A stretch of DNA of 64,000 nt from Mailhella sp. (GTDB lineage: Bacteria; Desulfobacterota; Desulfovibrionia; Desulfovibrionales; Desulfovibrionaceae): NCBI GenBank assembly GCA_017408905.1, contig JAFQTU010000030.1, positions 1 to 64,000 of the forward strand, in the 5' to 3' direction. The translations under genes were made by a program, and so were the position numbers. The notes beneath the pieces were generated by a model that searched no databases, was not told the origin of the DNA, and saw only the letters and a list, made by a program, of their open reading frames with translations. Shown piece after piece: positions 31,604 through 40,733 of this stretch. Every line of letters starts with the position of its first letter. The first letter of the stretch is position 1.

Positions 31604-34537
31604 TTAGACGATTTTTCCGTCCCGCGAGGCTTCGGCCCTCATTTCTTCCACGATCTGGGCGGCGGCCTCGGTGTCGCCCTCTTCCCATGCGGCGCGGAAA
31701 CAGCGGGCCATGTCGGCCAGCTTCTGCATACCGTAGCCTTCGGCCAAGGCGGCAAGGAGCACCGCCCCCCGGCGCACGGAATAGGCGTCCAGCTCTTCAA
31801 GGGCGGCCTTCAGCGCATCCAGCCCCTGCATGATGCGTTCCACCGGGGCGTCCAGCATCTCGGCGCTTTCGGCTGGAGCTGTCGGCGCGACCGGGGCGGA
31901 CTGCACGGCGGCAGGTTCCGCCAAGGGAGCCTTCTTCTCCACGGCAGGAGCAGGCTGTTCCGCGCGCAGGGGGCGCAGACTGCCCTTGCGCTGGAAGCGC
32001 AGGTTCCCTGTGCTCGCCCCGGCCAGAACAGCCGCCAGCGTCACGCCCTGCGAGGAAAGCTCGGGCCTCGGGAGCGACTTCGACGCGGCGGTGAGCCACT
32101 TCGCCATAGCCCGCAGGTCCTTGCGCACCAGCGGCGGCAGAAGGGCTTCGTCGCACCCGGCCTTGCCCATGCGTTCGGCCTGAAGCGCATCCTTGGCGAT
32201 AAGGAGGAAGGGCACGGCAGGCAGGGTATGCTCGCCCTCGTGCATACGCACGGCGGCAAGGGCCTGTACCATATCGTCCTCCGCCAGCGAGGAATCGAAA
32301 ACGATGAGCGAGGCCGCCTCCACAGCGTAGAGCCCGGCGGCTTCTGCGGCGCTGGCGGCTTCCCATACGCGAAAATTCAGGCCGCCAAGGTAATGCGACA
32401 GCATCTGTCGGCCCACACGGCCCGCCGAAGCCACGATGACCAGCTTGGGGGGATTCCGGCGGCCCTTGCGGCCTTCGGGCATCTCGAACGCCTCGCCGGG
32501 GACGGGTTTGGGCGTCACGCCGTCTTCTTCGTAGGCCGTGCATTCAAGGCTGAAGCCGAGTTCCGTGCCCTGCGCCCCACTGCTGACGAAAAGCTCGCCA
32601 TTGCAGGCCGAAGCCAGTTCCCATGCGCGGGCAAGGAGCGAGCTGGAGCGGCCATGCGGGGGAAGCCCCTCGCCGGTATCGGAAACGGAGAACAGGAGCT
32701 GGCCGGGGTGCGTGCTGTCCGCCCTGCGCACATGGAGGCTCACCGCACCGCTGGAAGAGGCGCGCACGGAATCCGAAAGCAGGAGGGAAAGCAGGGCTGT
32801 GAGGCGGGCCTTGTCGCCACGGTAGCGGCGGCCGAGATGCGGGGCCACATACCACGAAAGCCCCAGACCCTTGCTCTCCGCCTCGGCAAACACCGAGGAG
32901 AAGACCGACTGTATGACCTGCCGCAGGTCGAAATCGCTTTCCGAAGCCCCGGGAAGAACAGCAGGTGCAGGCGTATCCAGCGCCTTTTCCGAAAGCTTCC
33001 GGGCAAGGGACACCATGCCGTCGGCACGGGCCATGATATCCACATGGCGCGTATCCACTCCGGCCCGGTTCAAGGCCTGATCGAGGCGGCAGGCCTCGTC
33101 GAGCAGTTCCTCGACAGTCCCCTTGACGGATTCGCGCAGGGCTTCGAGCTCATGGTTCTTCGCGGCCTCTTCCTGCTCTTCCGGCCTGCCCCGTTCCGGC
33201 CGTTCCCCGACCTGACGGGCAGGAGACGCCGCGATGAGGCAGAGCAGGCCGAACACCGGGCCGAAAAGGACGCACGTCCCCCAGAGGGGGGCTTCCATGC
33301 CGCGCGGCAGGCCGGACAGTGCGATGAGCGCCCCGCCGCCCATGAAGAGGCAGGCCATGGTGAAGGGCAGACTGCCCTGTATGCCCCGCAGAAGGAGCAC
33401 GGTAGAAGGCAGGAAGCAGAGCACCGCCGCCAAGGGCCACAGCACGAGCAGGCGCGCCATCCATGCGAACTTGGGGATGAGGGGCAGAAGCGCCGCGCAG
33501 ACGCCCAGAAGCGCCAGCACCATGAAGAAGATATCCGCCGCAGGGGAATGGATGCGCGTCCGCATGAGCACGCGCCCGATATGGGGAAGCATGAGCAGGG
33601 CCACGCCGGCGGCGAAGATGCCGGGCAGAGCGCCAGCCCCTATGCCTGAAGCCGTGGCAGGCACGGCCCACAGGGCCTGCACCGCCGCGGCCGAGGCAAG
33701 CAGGAAAGTCCAGAAGCGGCTCTCGCCCCGCAGGCCGAGGCAGAGGAAGAAGCATACTGCGCCCAGCAGACTGAGCACGGCCAGCGCAAAATCGAAGGTC
33801 AGGCGTTCCGGCGACTGCATCACCAGCGACAGGGGGCGGAGCGCAGGGCTGAACCAGAGGCCGGGCATGCCGTCCATACGGATGAGGGCCTGCCCGTCGT
33901 TGCCGGCGTGGGCCAGCGAATAGACGCCTTCCTTTTCCGCAGCTATGCGCTTCCAGCGCAGGCCGTCGGACGAAAGCCATACCTCAACACCCGGCGGAAG
34001 CTGATCCCCAAGGTCCAGCCACAGCGCCCCGGGCCGCTCATGCGCCACGTTGTCCAGTGCAAGGTGAAGCCAGAGCTCGCCGCTTTCCCGCAGAAGCGCC
34101 TTCCTGTCGAAAGGCTGGAACTCGCTGAAGCGGGAGACGGCTTCGTCGAAGCCGAGGGCTTTGCCGTCCGCCAGCATGGTGAGCACGGGAAGGAGTTCGA
34201 CCTGCACGGCGTCGGCCTGCTCGTCTTCCATCTGCACGGCAGGCTCAGACGGTGCCGGCTGATATTCCGCACGAAGCGTCACCTGCTCGGGCATATTGCG
34301 GACAGGGGCGTCCTCGGCAAAAATGTCTTCCCCGGAAGGGAGCGGAGATTCGACGACGATACCGGCCTCGGCAGGCTGGGCGAAAGGCGCGTTTCCGGCG
34401 GAAAGCTCCGCCTGCCCTTCCGCAGGGCCGCCCGGCAGTTCGCCGCCTTCCGCCGCGTACAGCAGGGAAGGCGAGGCGCACAGAAGGCAGAACAGGACAA
34501 GGGCGCAGATCAGGCGGAAGGGGCGGAGATAGGACAT
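31604..34537 (-). CDS. degenerate hybrid histidine-kinase-like membrane protein (pseudo-phosphorelay)
   Basis: A 977-aa protein laid out as signal peptide, periplasmic 7TMR-DISM-like sensor (about residues 150-250), seven hydrophobic helices (about 250-460), coiled-coil/dimerisation segment, HATPase-like domain (about 535-690), receiver-like domain (about 715-830), Pro/Ala linker and HPt-like helical end (about 890-970). Key residues are altered. The helix before the ATPase has no His-Glu H-box, and the N-box Asn is replaced by Asp in LLLSDSVRAS. The receiver's acidic pocket is missing (VIVASA), and the HPt helix lacks its His. DTGEG and the Asp of IVFDSS remain. It is likely a non-phosphorylating signalling scaffold. 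Cotranscribed with the TPR gene. The start lacks a clear ribosome site. Confidence 0.75.
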   Translation of the reverse strand: MSYLRPFRLICALVLFCLLCASPSLLYAAEGGELPGGPAEGQAELSAGNAPFAQPAEAGIVVESPLPSGEDIFAEDAPVRNMPEQVTLRAEYQPAPSEPAVQMEDEQADAVQVELLPVLTMLADGKALGFDEAVSRFSEFQPFDRKALLRESGELWLHLALDNVAHERPGALWLDLGDQLPPGVEVWLSSDGLRWKRIAAEKEGVYSLAHAGNDGQALIRMDGMPGLWFSPALRPLSLVMQSPERLTFDFALAVLSLLGAVCFFLCLGLRGESRFWTFLLASAAAVQALWAVPATASGIGAGALPGIFAAGVALLMLPHIGRVLMRTRIHSPAADIFFMVLALLGVCAALLPLIPKFAWMARLLVLWPLAAVLCFLPSTVLLLRGIQGSLPFTMACLFMGGGALIALSGLPRGMEAPLWGTCVLFGPVFGLLCLIAASPARQVGERPERGRPEEQEEAAKNHELEALRESVKGTVEELLDEACRLDQALNRAGVDTRHVDIMARADGMVSLARKLSEKALDTPAPAVLPGASESDFDLRQVIQSVFSSVFAEAESKGLGLSWYVAPHLGRRYRGDKARLTALLSLLLSDSVRASSSGAVSLHVRRADSTHPGQLLFSVSDTGEGLPPHGRSSSLLARAWELASACNGELFVSSGAQGTELGFSLECTAYEEDGVTPKPVPGEAFEMPEGRKGRRNPPKLVIVASAGRVGRQMLSHYLGGLNFRVWEAASAAEAAGLYAVEAASLIVFDSSLAEDDMVQALAAVRMHEGEHTLPAVPFLLIAKDALQAERMGKAGCDEALLPPLVRKDLRAMAKWLTAASKSLPRPELSSQGVTLAAVLAGASTGNLRFQRKGSLRPLRAEQPAPAVEKKAPLAEPAAVQSAPVAPTAPAESAEMLDAPVERIMQGLDALKAALEELDAYSVRRGAVLLAALAEGYGMQKLADMARCFRAAWEEGDTEAAAQIVEEMRAEASRDGKIV

Positions 34538-34555
34538 GGCAGTGACGCAGTAAGG

Positions 34556-35392
34556 TTAGCGGATGCGATCGCGAACAGGCTTGCCTGCCGGGTCAAGGGT
34601 GTTGGCATCGAGTTCCACAACGCGCTTCCAGAGGGGAAGGGCCTCGTTCCCGCGGCCCGTCTGTTCAAGAAGCCATGCGCGATGCACCAGCGCCGGAAGG
34701 AAGTCGGGCTTGAGCTTCAGCGCTTCGGCATAGGCGCGGAGGGCCGTGTCGTATCTGCCGTGGGCTTCGAGCTGTACCCCGGCATCCGCAACGAGTTCAT
34801 GGATGATGGCGTGCAGATGCGTTCCGTTGTTCAGGGCGAAATGGGGAACGCGGGCAAGGACGGAGTTCCAGAAGGTCACAGCCTCTTCGGGCTTCTCCAT
34901 GTCCAGCAGAAGGGTCACGCCCTTGTTGAACACCGCGTTGGCATGATCCGGCTTCAGGGCAATGGCCTGCTCGTAATACTTCACCGCCTCGGCGCTCTGC
35001 CCCTTCATGCGGTGCATGGAACCAAGGTCGGTGATGACATCAGGGTTGCCCGGGGCCAGCGCCAGTGAACGGCCATAGGCCTCGATAGCCTCGTCGAAGC
35101 GGCCGGAATCGTAGCAGAAATTGCCAAGATGCGTCCAGAGCGAGGCATCGTCCGGGCTTTTCTTCAACTGCTCGCGCAGTTCCGCGATGCGGCTTTCCGT
35201 GCTAGCAGGGCCAGCCTGCTTCGCCGGGGCCTGCGGTGCCGCCTGCTGGGCCTGCACCGCCACGGCGGGGGCGGAGCCCCGGCGGTATTCCGATACGATA
35301 TCGCCGCAGAGGAAGCCCGCGCCGAAGGTCACACAGCACAGGATGAGCGCCGTACTGGAGAGCATGGTCCCGCGAGTTTTTTCCGTCTTCAT
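34556..35392 (-). CDS. membrane-anchored TPR protein
   Basis: A 278-aa protein with one N-terminal transmembrane helix (residues 10-30), a Pro/Ala/Gln linker, then tetratricopeptide repeats: about four units with the A-x3-Y and LG-x2-Y patterns, for example NFCYDSGRFDEAIEAYGRSL. It is likely a periplasmic scaffold for protein contacts. GGAGG precedes the ATG. It lies 13 nt after the M16C protease stop and 18 nt before the kinase-like gene, so one operon is likely. Confidence 0.85.
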   Translation of the reverse strand: MKTEKTRGTMLSSTALILCCVTFGAGFLCGDIVSEYRRGSAPAVAVQAQQAAPQAPAKQAGPASTESRIAELREQLKKSPDDASLWTHLGNFCYDSGRFDEAIEAYGRSLALAPGNPDVITDLGSMHRMKGQSAEAVKYYEQAIALKPDHANAVFNKGVTLLLDMEKPEEAVTFWNSVLARVPHFALNNGTHLHAIIHELVADAGVQLEAHGRYDTALRAYAEALKLKPDFLPALVHRAWLLEQTGRGNEALPLWKRVVELDANTLDPAGKPVRDRIR

Positions 35393-35405
35393 AGGCCTCC
35401 CTCCA

Positions 35406-38309
35406 TCACATCACGCGGGTGCGCGTCCAGCCTTCGGCCTGAGCCGCCGCTTCGGCCACAGCGCCGCCGAGCACGCAGGGCACGGCGCTCTCAAGGGCCT
35501 TGGCAAGGCAGGGGGCGAAGTCGTGGAAGTCCGACAGGCGCGTGGAAAGAATCTCGTCGCGGATGCGCTGGCGCTCCTCGTCGGTCTCGCCGCACATCCA
35601 GCGGGAGAAGGCCGCCGAGCCCTTGGCTCCGGGAAGCATATAGGCATCCACGTCGCCGATGGCGCCGACCACGGCACGGGTGATGTCCGCCTCGGACAGG
35701 GAGAGATTGCCAAGGTAGTCGGCCGTGGCGCGATAGACCTTGAGGGTCTCGGCCACATTGGGATCGCGGTAGGAAGCGAAGGTGAACGCGGCGGTACTGC
35801 GGCCATAGCGGGCGAAACAGCCGTACGCGCCGCCCTGCACGCGCACACGATCCCAGAGGTAACCCATGCGCAGGTGGCGCATGATGACCGCCAGCGAGCC
35901 GCGATACTCGTAGCCCGTATCCTTCATGCTGAGGCCGAGGCCGGTGTAGTTGACCTGCGCCGGAGCACTGAGCCATTCCGCGCCGGGCAGTTCCGGCAGG
36001 TCGAGGACAGCGGCAGGAAGCGGGCGGGAAGGCAGGAGACGGGCCAGCCCTTCCAGCGTCCCGCGGGACAGCGCGATGAGCGCGGCATCACCCGTAAGGG
36101 AGAGGCGGAGCGCATCACGGCGCACGATGAGTTCGTGCAGGGCGCGAAGGTCGGCGGCCACGGAAGCCCAGTCGTCTTCCACGCGGCGGCTGAGTTCACG
36201 CGCATAGAACAGCGCGTTCACGCCGTTCATCTCTTCCGAGATGCGGCCCACGAGCGAAAGGCGACCGTTCAGGCGGGTATTGACCAGCATATGGCCGGAA
36301 GGCACGGCCGACTGCTCCATGCGGGCCTTTTCTTCCAGCACCATCTGGGCGAAGCGCTCCCGATTGTCGAAATCCGGCTCGAAAAGGATCTCTTCCATAA
36401 GCGCGGCCATGCGTTCCACCTTCTCGGCCGTGCATTTGCCGGACAGGGAAAGGTAGGAGACCACGGAGGCGTCAGCGGAATGCGGCAGTATCACCGGGCC
36501 AGCGCCAAGGGAGCCGGTCTGCGCCGAGATATCGAAGCCAAGCTCCACGTAGTCGCGGCGCTTCGTGCCGAGTTCGGTGAGGGCGCGGGCATAGAGCGGA
36601 ACCAGCGGCAGGAGGCGCGCAGGCACGGCGGCAAGGTCGAAGGCATAGCGGGCGTAGAGGATGCCCGTGGTGTCCAGCTCATGCGTCACCACATCGAGCC
36701 CTTCGCTCTGCTCCACAGCGCAGGGGATGAGCTTGTTTTCCTTGGGCAGGTCTTCCTTGCCGAGGCTGGGAACGGAGTCCAGCGCCTCGGGGGAATCCGG
36801 GGCCTGCTGGGCGGCGCGAAGTTCGGCGGCAAGGGCCACGATGCGCACGCGCTCTTCCCGCTTCATGGAAGAGCGGAGAGCCTCGATGCGGGCGTCTTCC
36901 TCGGCCTGACGAGCCTGAGCCAGACCGGCATCGGGCAGGAGCAGGACGGTGACGCGATGCGTGTTCTCAAGGAACCAGCGGCGGATGGCGTTCTCGAACA
37001 CGGGTTCACCGGCGGCAAGGCGGGCCTTGATGGAGGCCAGCGGCGCTTCCCAGGCCAGCGGGGCGAACGCATCGCCATCGTAGAGCCAGTCGGCCAGAGA
37101 GCGGAACATGGCGGAAAGGCCGCGGGGGAAGGAGCCGGTATTGTTCTCGCGGAGCATGAATTCCAGCGAGTTGAGCGCGGCCTCCACAGCCGGGGCGGGC
37201 ACGCCCTCTTCGGCAAGACCGGCCAGCGTGTCGAGCATGATGCGCTCGACCTCGTCGGCCTTGTCGGCTTCGATGGAGCGCAGGCCCATGGAGAAGTACG
37301 CCTGACGCAGGTCGCCTTCGAGGCCGCAGCCGGAAATGTCTTCACCGAGACCGGAATCCATGAGCGCCTTGCGCAGGGGAGAACCGGGCAGGCCGGAAAT
37401 GATATGCTCGAGCATATTGAGCACGAACATCTCCTCGGTCTCGCGGGATTCGCAGAGCAGCCAGTTCACTGCCACATGGGCCTTGTCGCCGCCTTCCTCT
37501 TCGGACGCGGCATAGCAGGCCTCGATCTTGCGGGGAGCGGCAAGGCGGGGCTGGAGCGGAACTTCGGAAGAAACGTCGCGGCGCTCGTACGGGCCGATGA
37601 ATTCCGCCACCTTGGCAAGGCGGCCTTCCTCAGGGTCATCGCCCCAGAAGAAGAAGCGGGCGTTGGACGGGTGATAGTACGAAGCATGGAATTCGCGGAA
37701 GGCCTCGTAGGTCAGCGAGGGGATGACGGCAGGGTCGCCTCCGGAGTCGAGGCTGTAGAGCATATCCGGGAACACGGCGTGCTGGCATTCTTCCATGAGC
37801 ACGGAGTCCGGCGAGGAATAGACGCCCTTCATCTCGTTGAAGACCACACCCTTGAAGGCCCACGGGCCGTCGGGTTCGTCGGCCTCGATATGCCAGCCTT
37901 CCTGACGCAGGACGTTCTCGTCGATGCGCGGATGGAACACGGCGTCAAGATACACGTCCATGAGGTTGTAGAAGTCCTGCAGGTTGCAGCTCGCAACCGG
38001 GTAGCAGGTCTTGTCCGGGAAGGTGAGCGCGTTGAGGAAGGTCTGGAGCGAGCTTTTGAGGAGCTCCACGAAGGGTTCCTTCACGGGGTACTTGTCCGAA
38101 CCGCAGAGCACGGAATGTTCAAGGATATGGGCCACGCCCGTGGAATCCTTGGGGGGTGTGCGGAAGGCCACGCCGAAAGACTTGTTCTCGTCGTCGTTGC
38201 AGACGGAAAGCAGTTCCGCGCCCGTCTTCTCGTGCTTCCACAGGCGGACAGCGCCGCCGACTTCGCGCATGCTTTCTTCGCGTATCAGGGTGAAACCGTG
38301 AGTATTCAT
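35406..38309 (-). CDS. M16C metalloprotease (presequence-protease/insulinase type)
   Basis: A 967-aa zinc protease of the PreP/Cym1 group. The inverted zinc motif HxxEH appears in AHILEHSVLCGS (about residue 61), with the downstream Glu in NEMKGVYSSPDS. The C-terminal half includes the M16C helical arm and the GGAYGCFARYG segment typical of PreP. It degrades peptides of moderate size in a closed chamber. There is no signal peptide, so it is probably cytoplasmic. Length is normal for PreP. AAGGAA precedes the ATG. Confidence 0.92.
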   Translation of the reverse strand: MNTHGFTLIREESMREVGGAVRLWKHEKTGAELLSVCNDDENKSFGVAFRTPPKDSTGVAHILEHSVLCGSDKYPVKEPFVELLKSSLQTFLNALTFPDKTCYPVASCNLQDFYNLMDVYLDAVFHPRIDENVLRQEGWHIEADEPDGPWAFKGVVFNEMKGVYSSPDSVLMEECQHAVFPDMLYSLDSGGDPAVIPSLTYEAFREFHASYYHPSNARFFFWGDDPEEGRLAKVAEFIGPYERRDVSSEVPLQPRLAAPRKIEACYAASEEEGGDKAHVAVNWLLCESRETEEMFVLNMLEHIISGLPGSPLRKALMDSGLGEDISGCGLEGDLRQAYFSMGLRSIEADKADEVERIMLDTLAGLAEEGVPAPAVEAALNSLEFMLRENNTGSFPRGLSAMFRSLADWLYDGDAFAPLAWEAPLASIKARLAAGEPVFENAIRRWFLENTHRVTVLLLPDAGLAQARQAEEDARIEALRSSMKREERVRIVALAAELRAAQQAPDSPEALDSVPSLGKEDLPKENKLIPCAVEQSEGLDVVTHELDTTGILYARYAFDLAAVPARLLPLVPLYARALTELGTKRRDYVELGFDISAQTGSLGAGPVILPHSADASVVSYLSLSGKCTAEKVERMAALMEEILFEPDFDNRERFAQMVLEEKARMEQSAVPSGHMLVNTRLNGRLSLVGRISEEMNGVNALFYARELSRRVEDDWASVAADLRALHELIVRRDALRLSLTGDAALIALSRGTLEGLARLLPSRPLPAAVLDLPELPGAEWLSAPAQVNYTGLGLSMKDTGYEYRGSLAVIMRHLRMGYLWDRVRVQGGAYGCFARYGRSTAAFTFASYRDPNVAETLKVYRATADYLGNLSLSEADITRAVVGAIGDVDAYMLPGAKGSAAFSRWMCGETDEERQRIRDEILSTRLSDFHDFAPCLAKALESAVPCVLGGAVAEAAAQAEGWTRTRVM

Positions 38310-38388
38310 ATCGTATTCCTTATGGATGGCAGGATAAAAAAGGCGGCCGCAAGGTCGCCTCCAAAGGGGCAGGCACAGCGCCGGGGCG

Positions 38389-38760
38389 TCAGCAGCCGGC
38401 GGAACGCAAGGTCTCCTCCACCTGCTCCATGACCATGCCGCTTTCCGCCCCGCAGAGCGTGCGCACGGCCAGCATGAGCATATCGAGGGGAAGTTCCATC
38501 ACACTGCGGCCATTGTAGATGACACAGCGCTCGCCGCGTACGCTGACGCGATAGGCGCGGCAGAGGCGGCGTTCCCCGCCCTTGCGGATGACATAGACGT
38601 GCTCGTTCTGATCAGTGACATAGAGCTTCTGATGCGTGAAAACGCCGCTTTCCTCATCGTTCCACACCGCCTCGGAAAAAAGGCGGCCGCGAAAGGAGAG
38701 CACGGCGTCGCCTTCGAGGCGCAGGGTGATGTTTTCCATACCGTCAGCGGGGGTGGACAT
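38389..38760 (-). CDS. hypothetical protein, 123 aa
   Basis: A small soluble protein with alternating strands in residues about 8-75 (for example VYVIRKGGERRLCRAYRVSV) and a C-terminal helix. No signal peptide or membrane helix. The chosen ATG at 38760 has GGAG; an internal Met eight codons on is possible. It has its own promoter, and the M16C gene follows 79 nt downstream. I recognise no family. Confidence 0.7.
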   Translation of the reverse strand: MSTPADGMENITLRLEGDAVLSFRGRLFSEAVWNDEESGVFTHQKLYVTDQNEHVYVIRKGGERRLCRAYRVSVRGERCVIYNGRSVMELPLDMLMLAVRTLCGAESGMVMEQVEETLRSAGC

Positions 38761-38810
38761 GGTCCTGACTCCTGAGATCAAAACGGGCAGAGCCCTTTGC
38801 GTTACCTTCC

Positions 38811-38840
38811 TGTGTAGCAGAGAAAAAAGGGCACTGTCAA
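38811..38840 (-). promoter_or_regulatory. sigma-70-type promoter for the 123-aa protein
   Basis: On the minus strand TTGACA (38835-38840) is followed after 18 nt by TACACA (38811-38816), about 50 nt before the start. It may also serve the downstream M16C-TPR-kinase-like genes. Confidence 0.55.
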
Positions 38841-38931
38841 CGCTCACATTGGTAACATTGTGAAATAACAGTATTTTAATTTTGTAAACAAATGTTGCAG
38901 CGCCTCTTTTCCGCCAAGGGCATTGCCGCAC

Positions 38932-38960
38932 TTGAATTCCCGCCATGCCGTGACTATATA
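38932..38960 (+). promoter_or_regulatory. sigma-70-type promoter for the EVE-ankyrin-Acr-like genes
   Basis: TTGAAT (38932-38937) is followed after exactly 17 nt by TATATA (38955-38960), 41 nt before the EVE ATG. It is the only good plus-strand promoter seen before the three-gene islet. Confidence 0.65.
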
Positions 38961-39001
38961 GGAAGTACTCCTGACCAACCATGTTCACAAAGGACTGCCC
39001 T

Positions 39002-39457
39002 ATGAAATACTGGCTCTTCAAGACCGAACCCGGCTGCTTCTCGCTGGACGACCTCATCTTCTCGCCGAACTCCACCACCTCGTGGGACGGCGTGCGCAAC
39101 TTTCAGGCCCGCAACCTCATGCGCTCCATGCAGGTGGGCGACCTCGGCTTCTTCTACCACAGCGGCAAGAACCCGCACATCGCCGCCCTTGTGGAAGTGG
39201 TGCGCGAAGCCTACCCCGACCATACCGCCCAGGACCCGAAGAACCAGCACTACGACGAAAAGGCCACGCCCGAAGACCCGCGCTGGTACATGGTGGACGT
39301 GAAGCTGGTGCGCAAGTTCGCCAAGCCCCTCCCCCTTTCCGACCTGAAGAAGGAAGCGGCCCTCGACGGCATGGAACTTCTGAAGCGCGGAAGCCGCCTC
39401 TCCGTCCAGCCCGTGGAAGAGGAGTATTACAAGCATATCATGAGTATGGTGGAGTGA
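39002..39457 (+). CDS. EVE-domain protein
   Basis: A 151-aa protein consisting of one EVE domain, a PUA-like fold. It starts KYWLFKTEP, has WDGVRNFQARN, YHSGKNPHI and DPRWYMVDV, all family hallmarks. EVE domains bind modified bases in DNA or RNA and occur in restriction and RNA-modification contexts. An AAAGGA site precedes the ATG at 39002. The ankyrin lipoprotein gene begins 10 nt later, and its ribosome site overlaps this gene's end. The base composition is like that of the chromosome. Confidence 0.93.
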   Translation: MKYWLFKTEPGCFSLDDLIFSPNSTTSWDGVRNFQARNLMRSMQVGDLGFFYHSGKNPHIAALVEVVREAYPDHTAQDPKNQHYDEKATPEDPRWYMVDVKLVRKFAKPLPLSDLKKEAALDGMELLKRGSRLSVQPVEEEYYKHIMSMVE

Positions 39458-39467
39458 GGGGAATCTT

Positions 39468-40694
39468 ATGCGCCTTTCCCATATCCTTATGGTCACGATG
39501 ACCATTCTGTCCATATCCGGCTGTATGCCCAAGCAGGAACAGCCCCCTGTTATCGCTACGCCTCCCAATGTTGAGGATGTCGCACACTCCCCGCAGGAAC
39601 TCATGGAGGAGGCGATTTTCAAGCATAGCTTGGAAACTTTTGAAAAACTTTTTGCTGAAAATCCTGATGTCGATAAAAACAGACTTCTGACTCGCGCTAT
39701 AGCAATGGGCCGTCCTGACATCATGAAAATCCTGCTGGATGCTGGAGCTGACCCCAATTACCACCCGGCCGAAGGCAATCCTGAGTTCAATCTGCTATTC
39801 ATCCCCAGCTTTATCCGTCGTATAGAGGTTCCTAAACTCCTAATTGAGTCCGGCACCGATATCCATTTCAGAACCAGTACTGGTCTGACAGCTCTTCATG
39901 CCGCAGCAGAGATGAAGGATGTTGAAAAAGCGGAGCTTCTCATCCGCCATGGAATCAACGTGGATGCTCGTTCTTTAAAGGGCAACACGCCTCTGCATAT
40001 AGCTACAGGCAAAACCTCTACGCTCGACTATCATATAGAAACATATGGCGGAAAAGGCATTATGCTCTCTCCAGAAGAAAAAGAAGAACTCGAACAATAT
40101 CTAAAATCTGAACAGCTTGAGATGGTTTCCATGCTATTGGCCAAAGGTGCGAACCCCAATGCCGCGAACAAAGGCAAGGTCACGCCCCTTCACAGCGCGG
40201 CGAGTTATGGACGCGCACAGGTCGTAAAAAAACTTATCGCTCACAACGCCAACGTAAACCTTTTAGATGGTCAAGGTTGGTCGCCGCTCGAATGGGCTAT
40301 AGCATCTGATAATTTTGAAACCGTACAAGTTTTACTTTCTAATGGTGTTAGCATTAAAAAAACGACCACACCTTATTCAAGTCCCCTTCATGGCGCAGTG
40401 GCTAAAGGAAATCTGAAAATATCCAAGGCTCTCATAGCGTGTGGAGCAGATGTCAATCACCCTATCACGGTTGCAGAAGATGAAAGCAACTTTACCCCCA
40501 TTCACCTTGCCGCAACCAACAATTTTCCTGAGATCGTTGACCTGCTCATCCAGAAAGGTGCTGATGTCACCGTTAAGACCTCAAAAGGACTGACCGTTCT
40601 CGACATCATCAACGAACGCCCTGAACGCATAGAGAAGTTCAAAAAAAGTGGCGTATTCTGGAAAATTAACGACGCACTCTACAATGCTATGTAA
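39468..40694 (+). CDS. ankyrin-repeat lipoprotein
   Basis: A 408-aa protein with a signal peptide and lipobox ISGC (about residue 19). The mature part is built from ankyrin repeats, about seven recognisable, with the helix-turn-helix consensus visible in GLTALHAAAEMKDVEKAELLI, GNTPLHIA, VTPLHSAASYGRAQVVKKLI and FTPIHLAATNN. It is probably a periplasmic binding scaffold. A GTGAGGGG ribosome site overlaps the end of the EVE gene. Codon use is visibly more A+T-rich than flanking genes, suggesting transfer. Ankyrin proteins next to small unknown genes are common in defence and counter-defence islets, but no direct role is shown. Confidence 0.88.
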   Translation: MRLSHILMVTMTILSISGCMPKQEQPPVIATPPNVEDVAHSPQELMEEAIFKHSLETFEKLFAENPDVDKNRLLTRAIAMGRPDIMKILLDAGADPNYHPAEGNPEFNLLFIPSFIRRIEVPKLLIESGTDIHFRTSTGLTALHAAAEMKDVEKAELLIRHGINVDARSLKGNTPLHIATGKTSTLDYHIETYGGKGIMLSPEEKEELEQYLKSEQLEMVSMLLAKGANPNAANKGKVTPLHSAASYGRAQVVKKLIAHNANVNLLDGQGWSPLEWAIASDNFETVQVLLSNGVSIKKTTTPYSSPLHGAVAKGNLKISKALIACGADVNHPITVAEDESNFTPIHLAATNNFPEIVDLLIQKGADVTVKTSKGLTVLDIINERPERIEKFKKSGVFWKINDALYNAM

Positions 40695-40733
40695 GTAAGA
40701 TCTCATCCCATTTTACTTGACAAGGCTGACAGT

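Noticed and set aside
38845-38870. Imperfect palindrome CACATTGGTAACATTGTG upstream of the EVE gene
   Set aside because: 14 of 18 positions are symmetric but the half-sites do not match a known operator well, and it lies far from the promoter at 38932, so no site is called.
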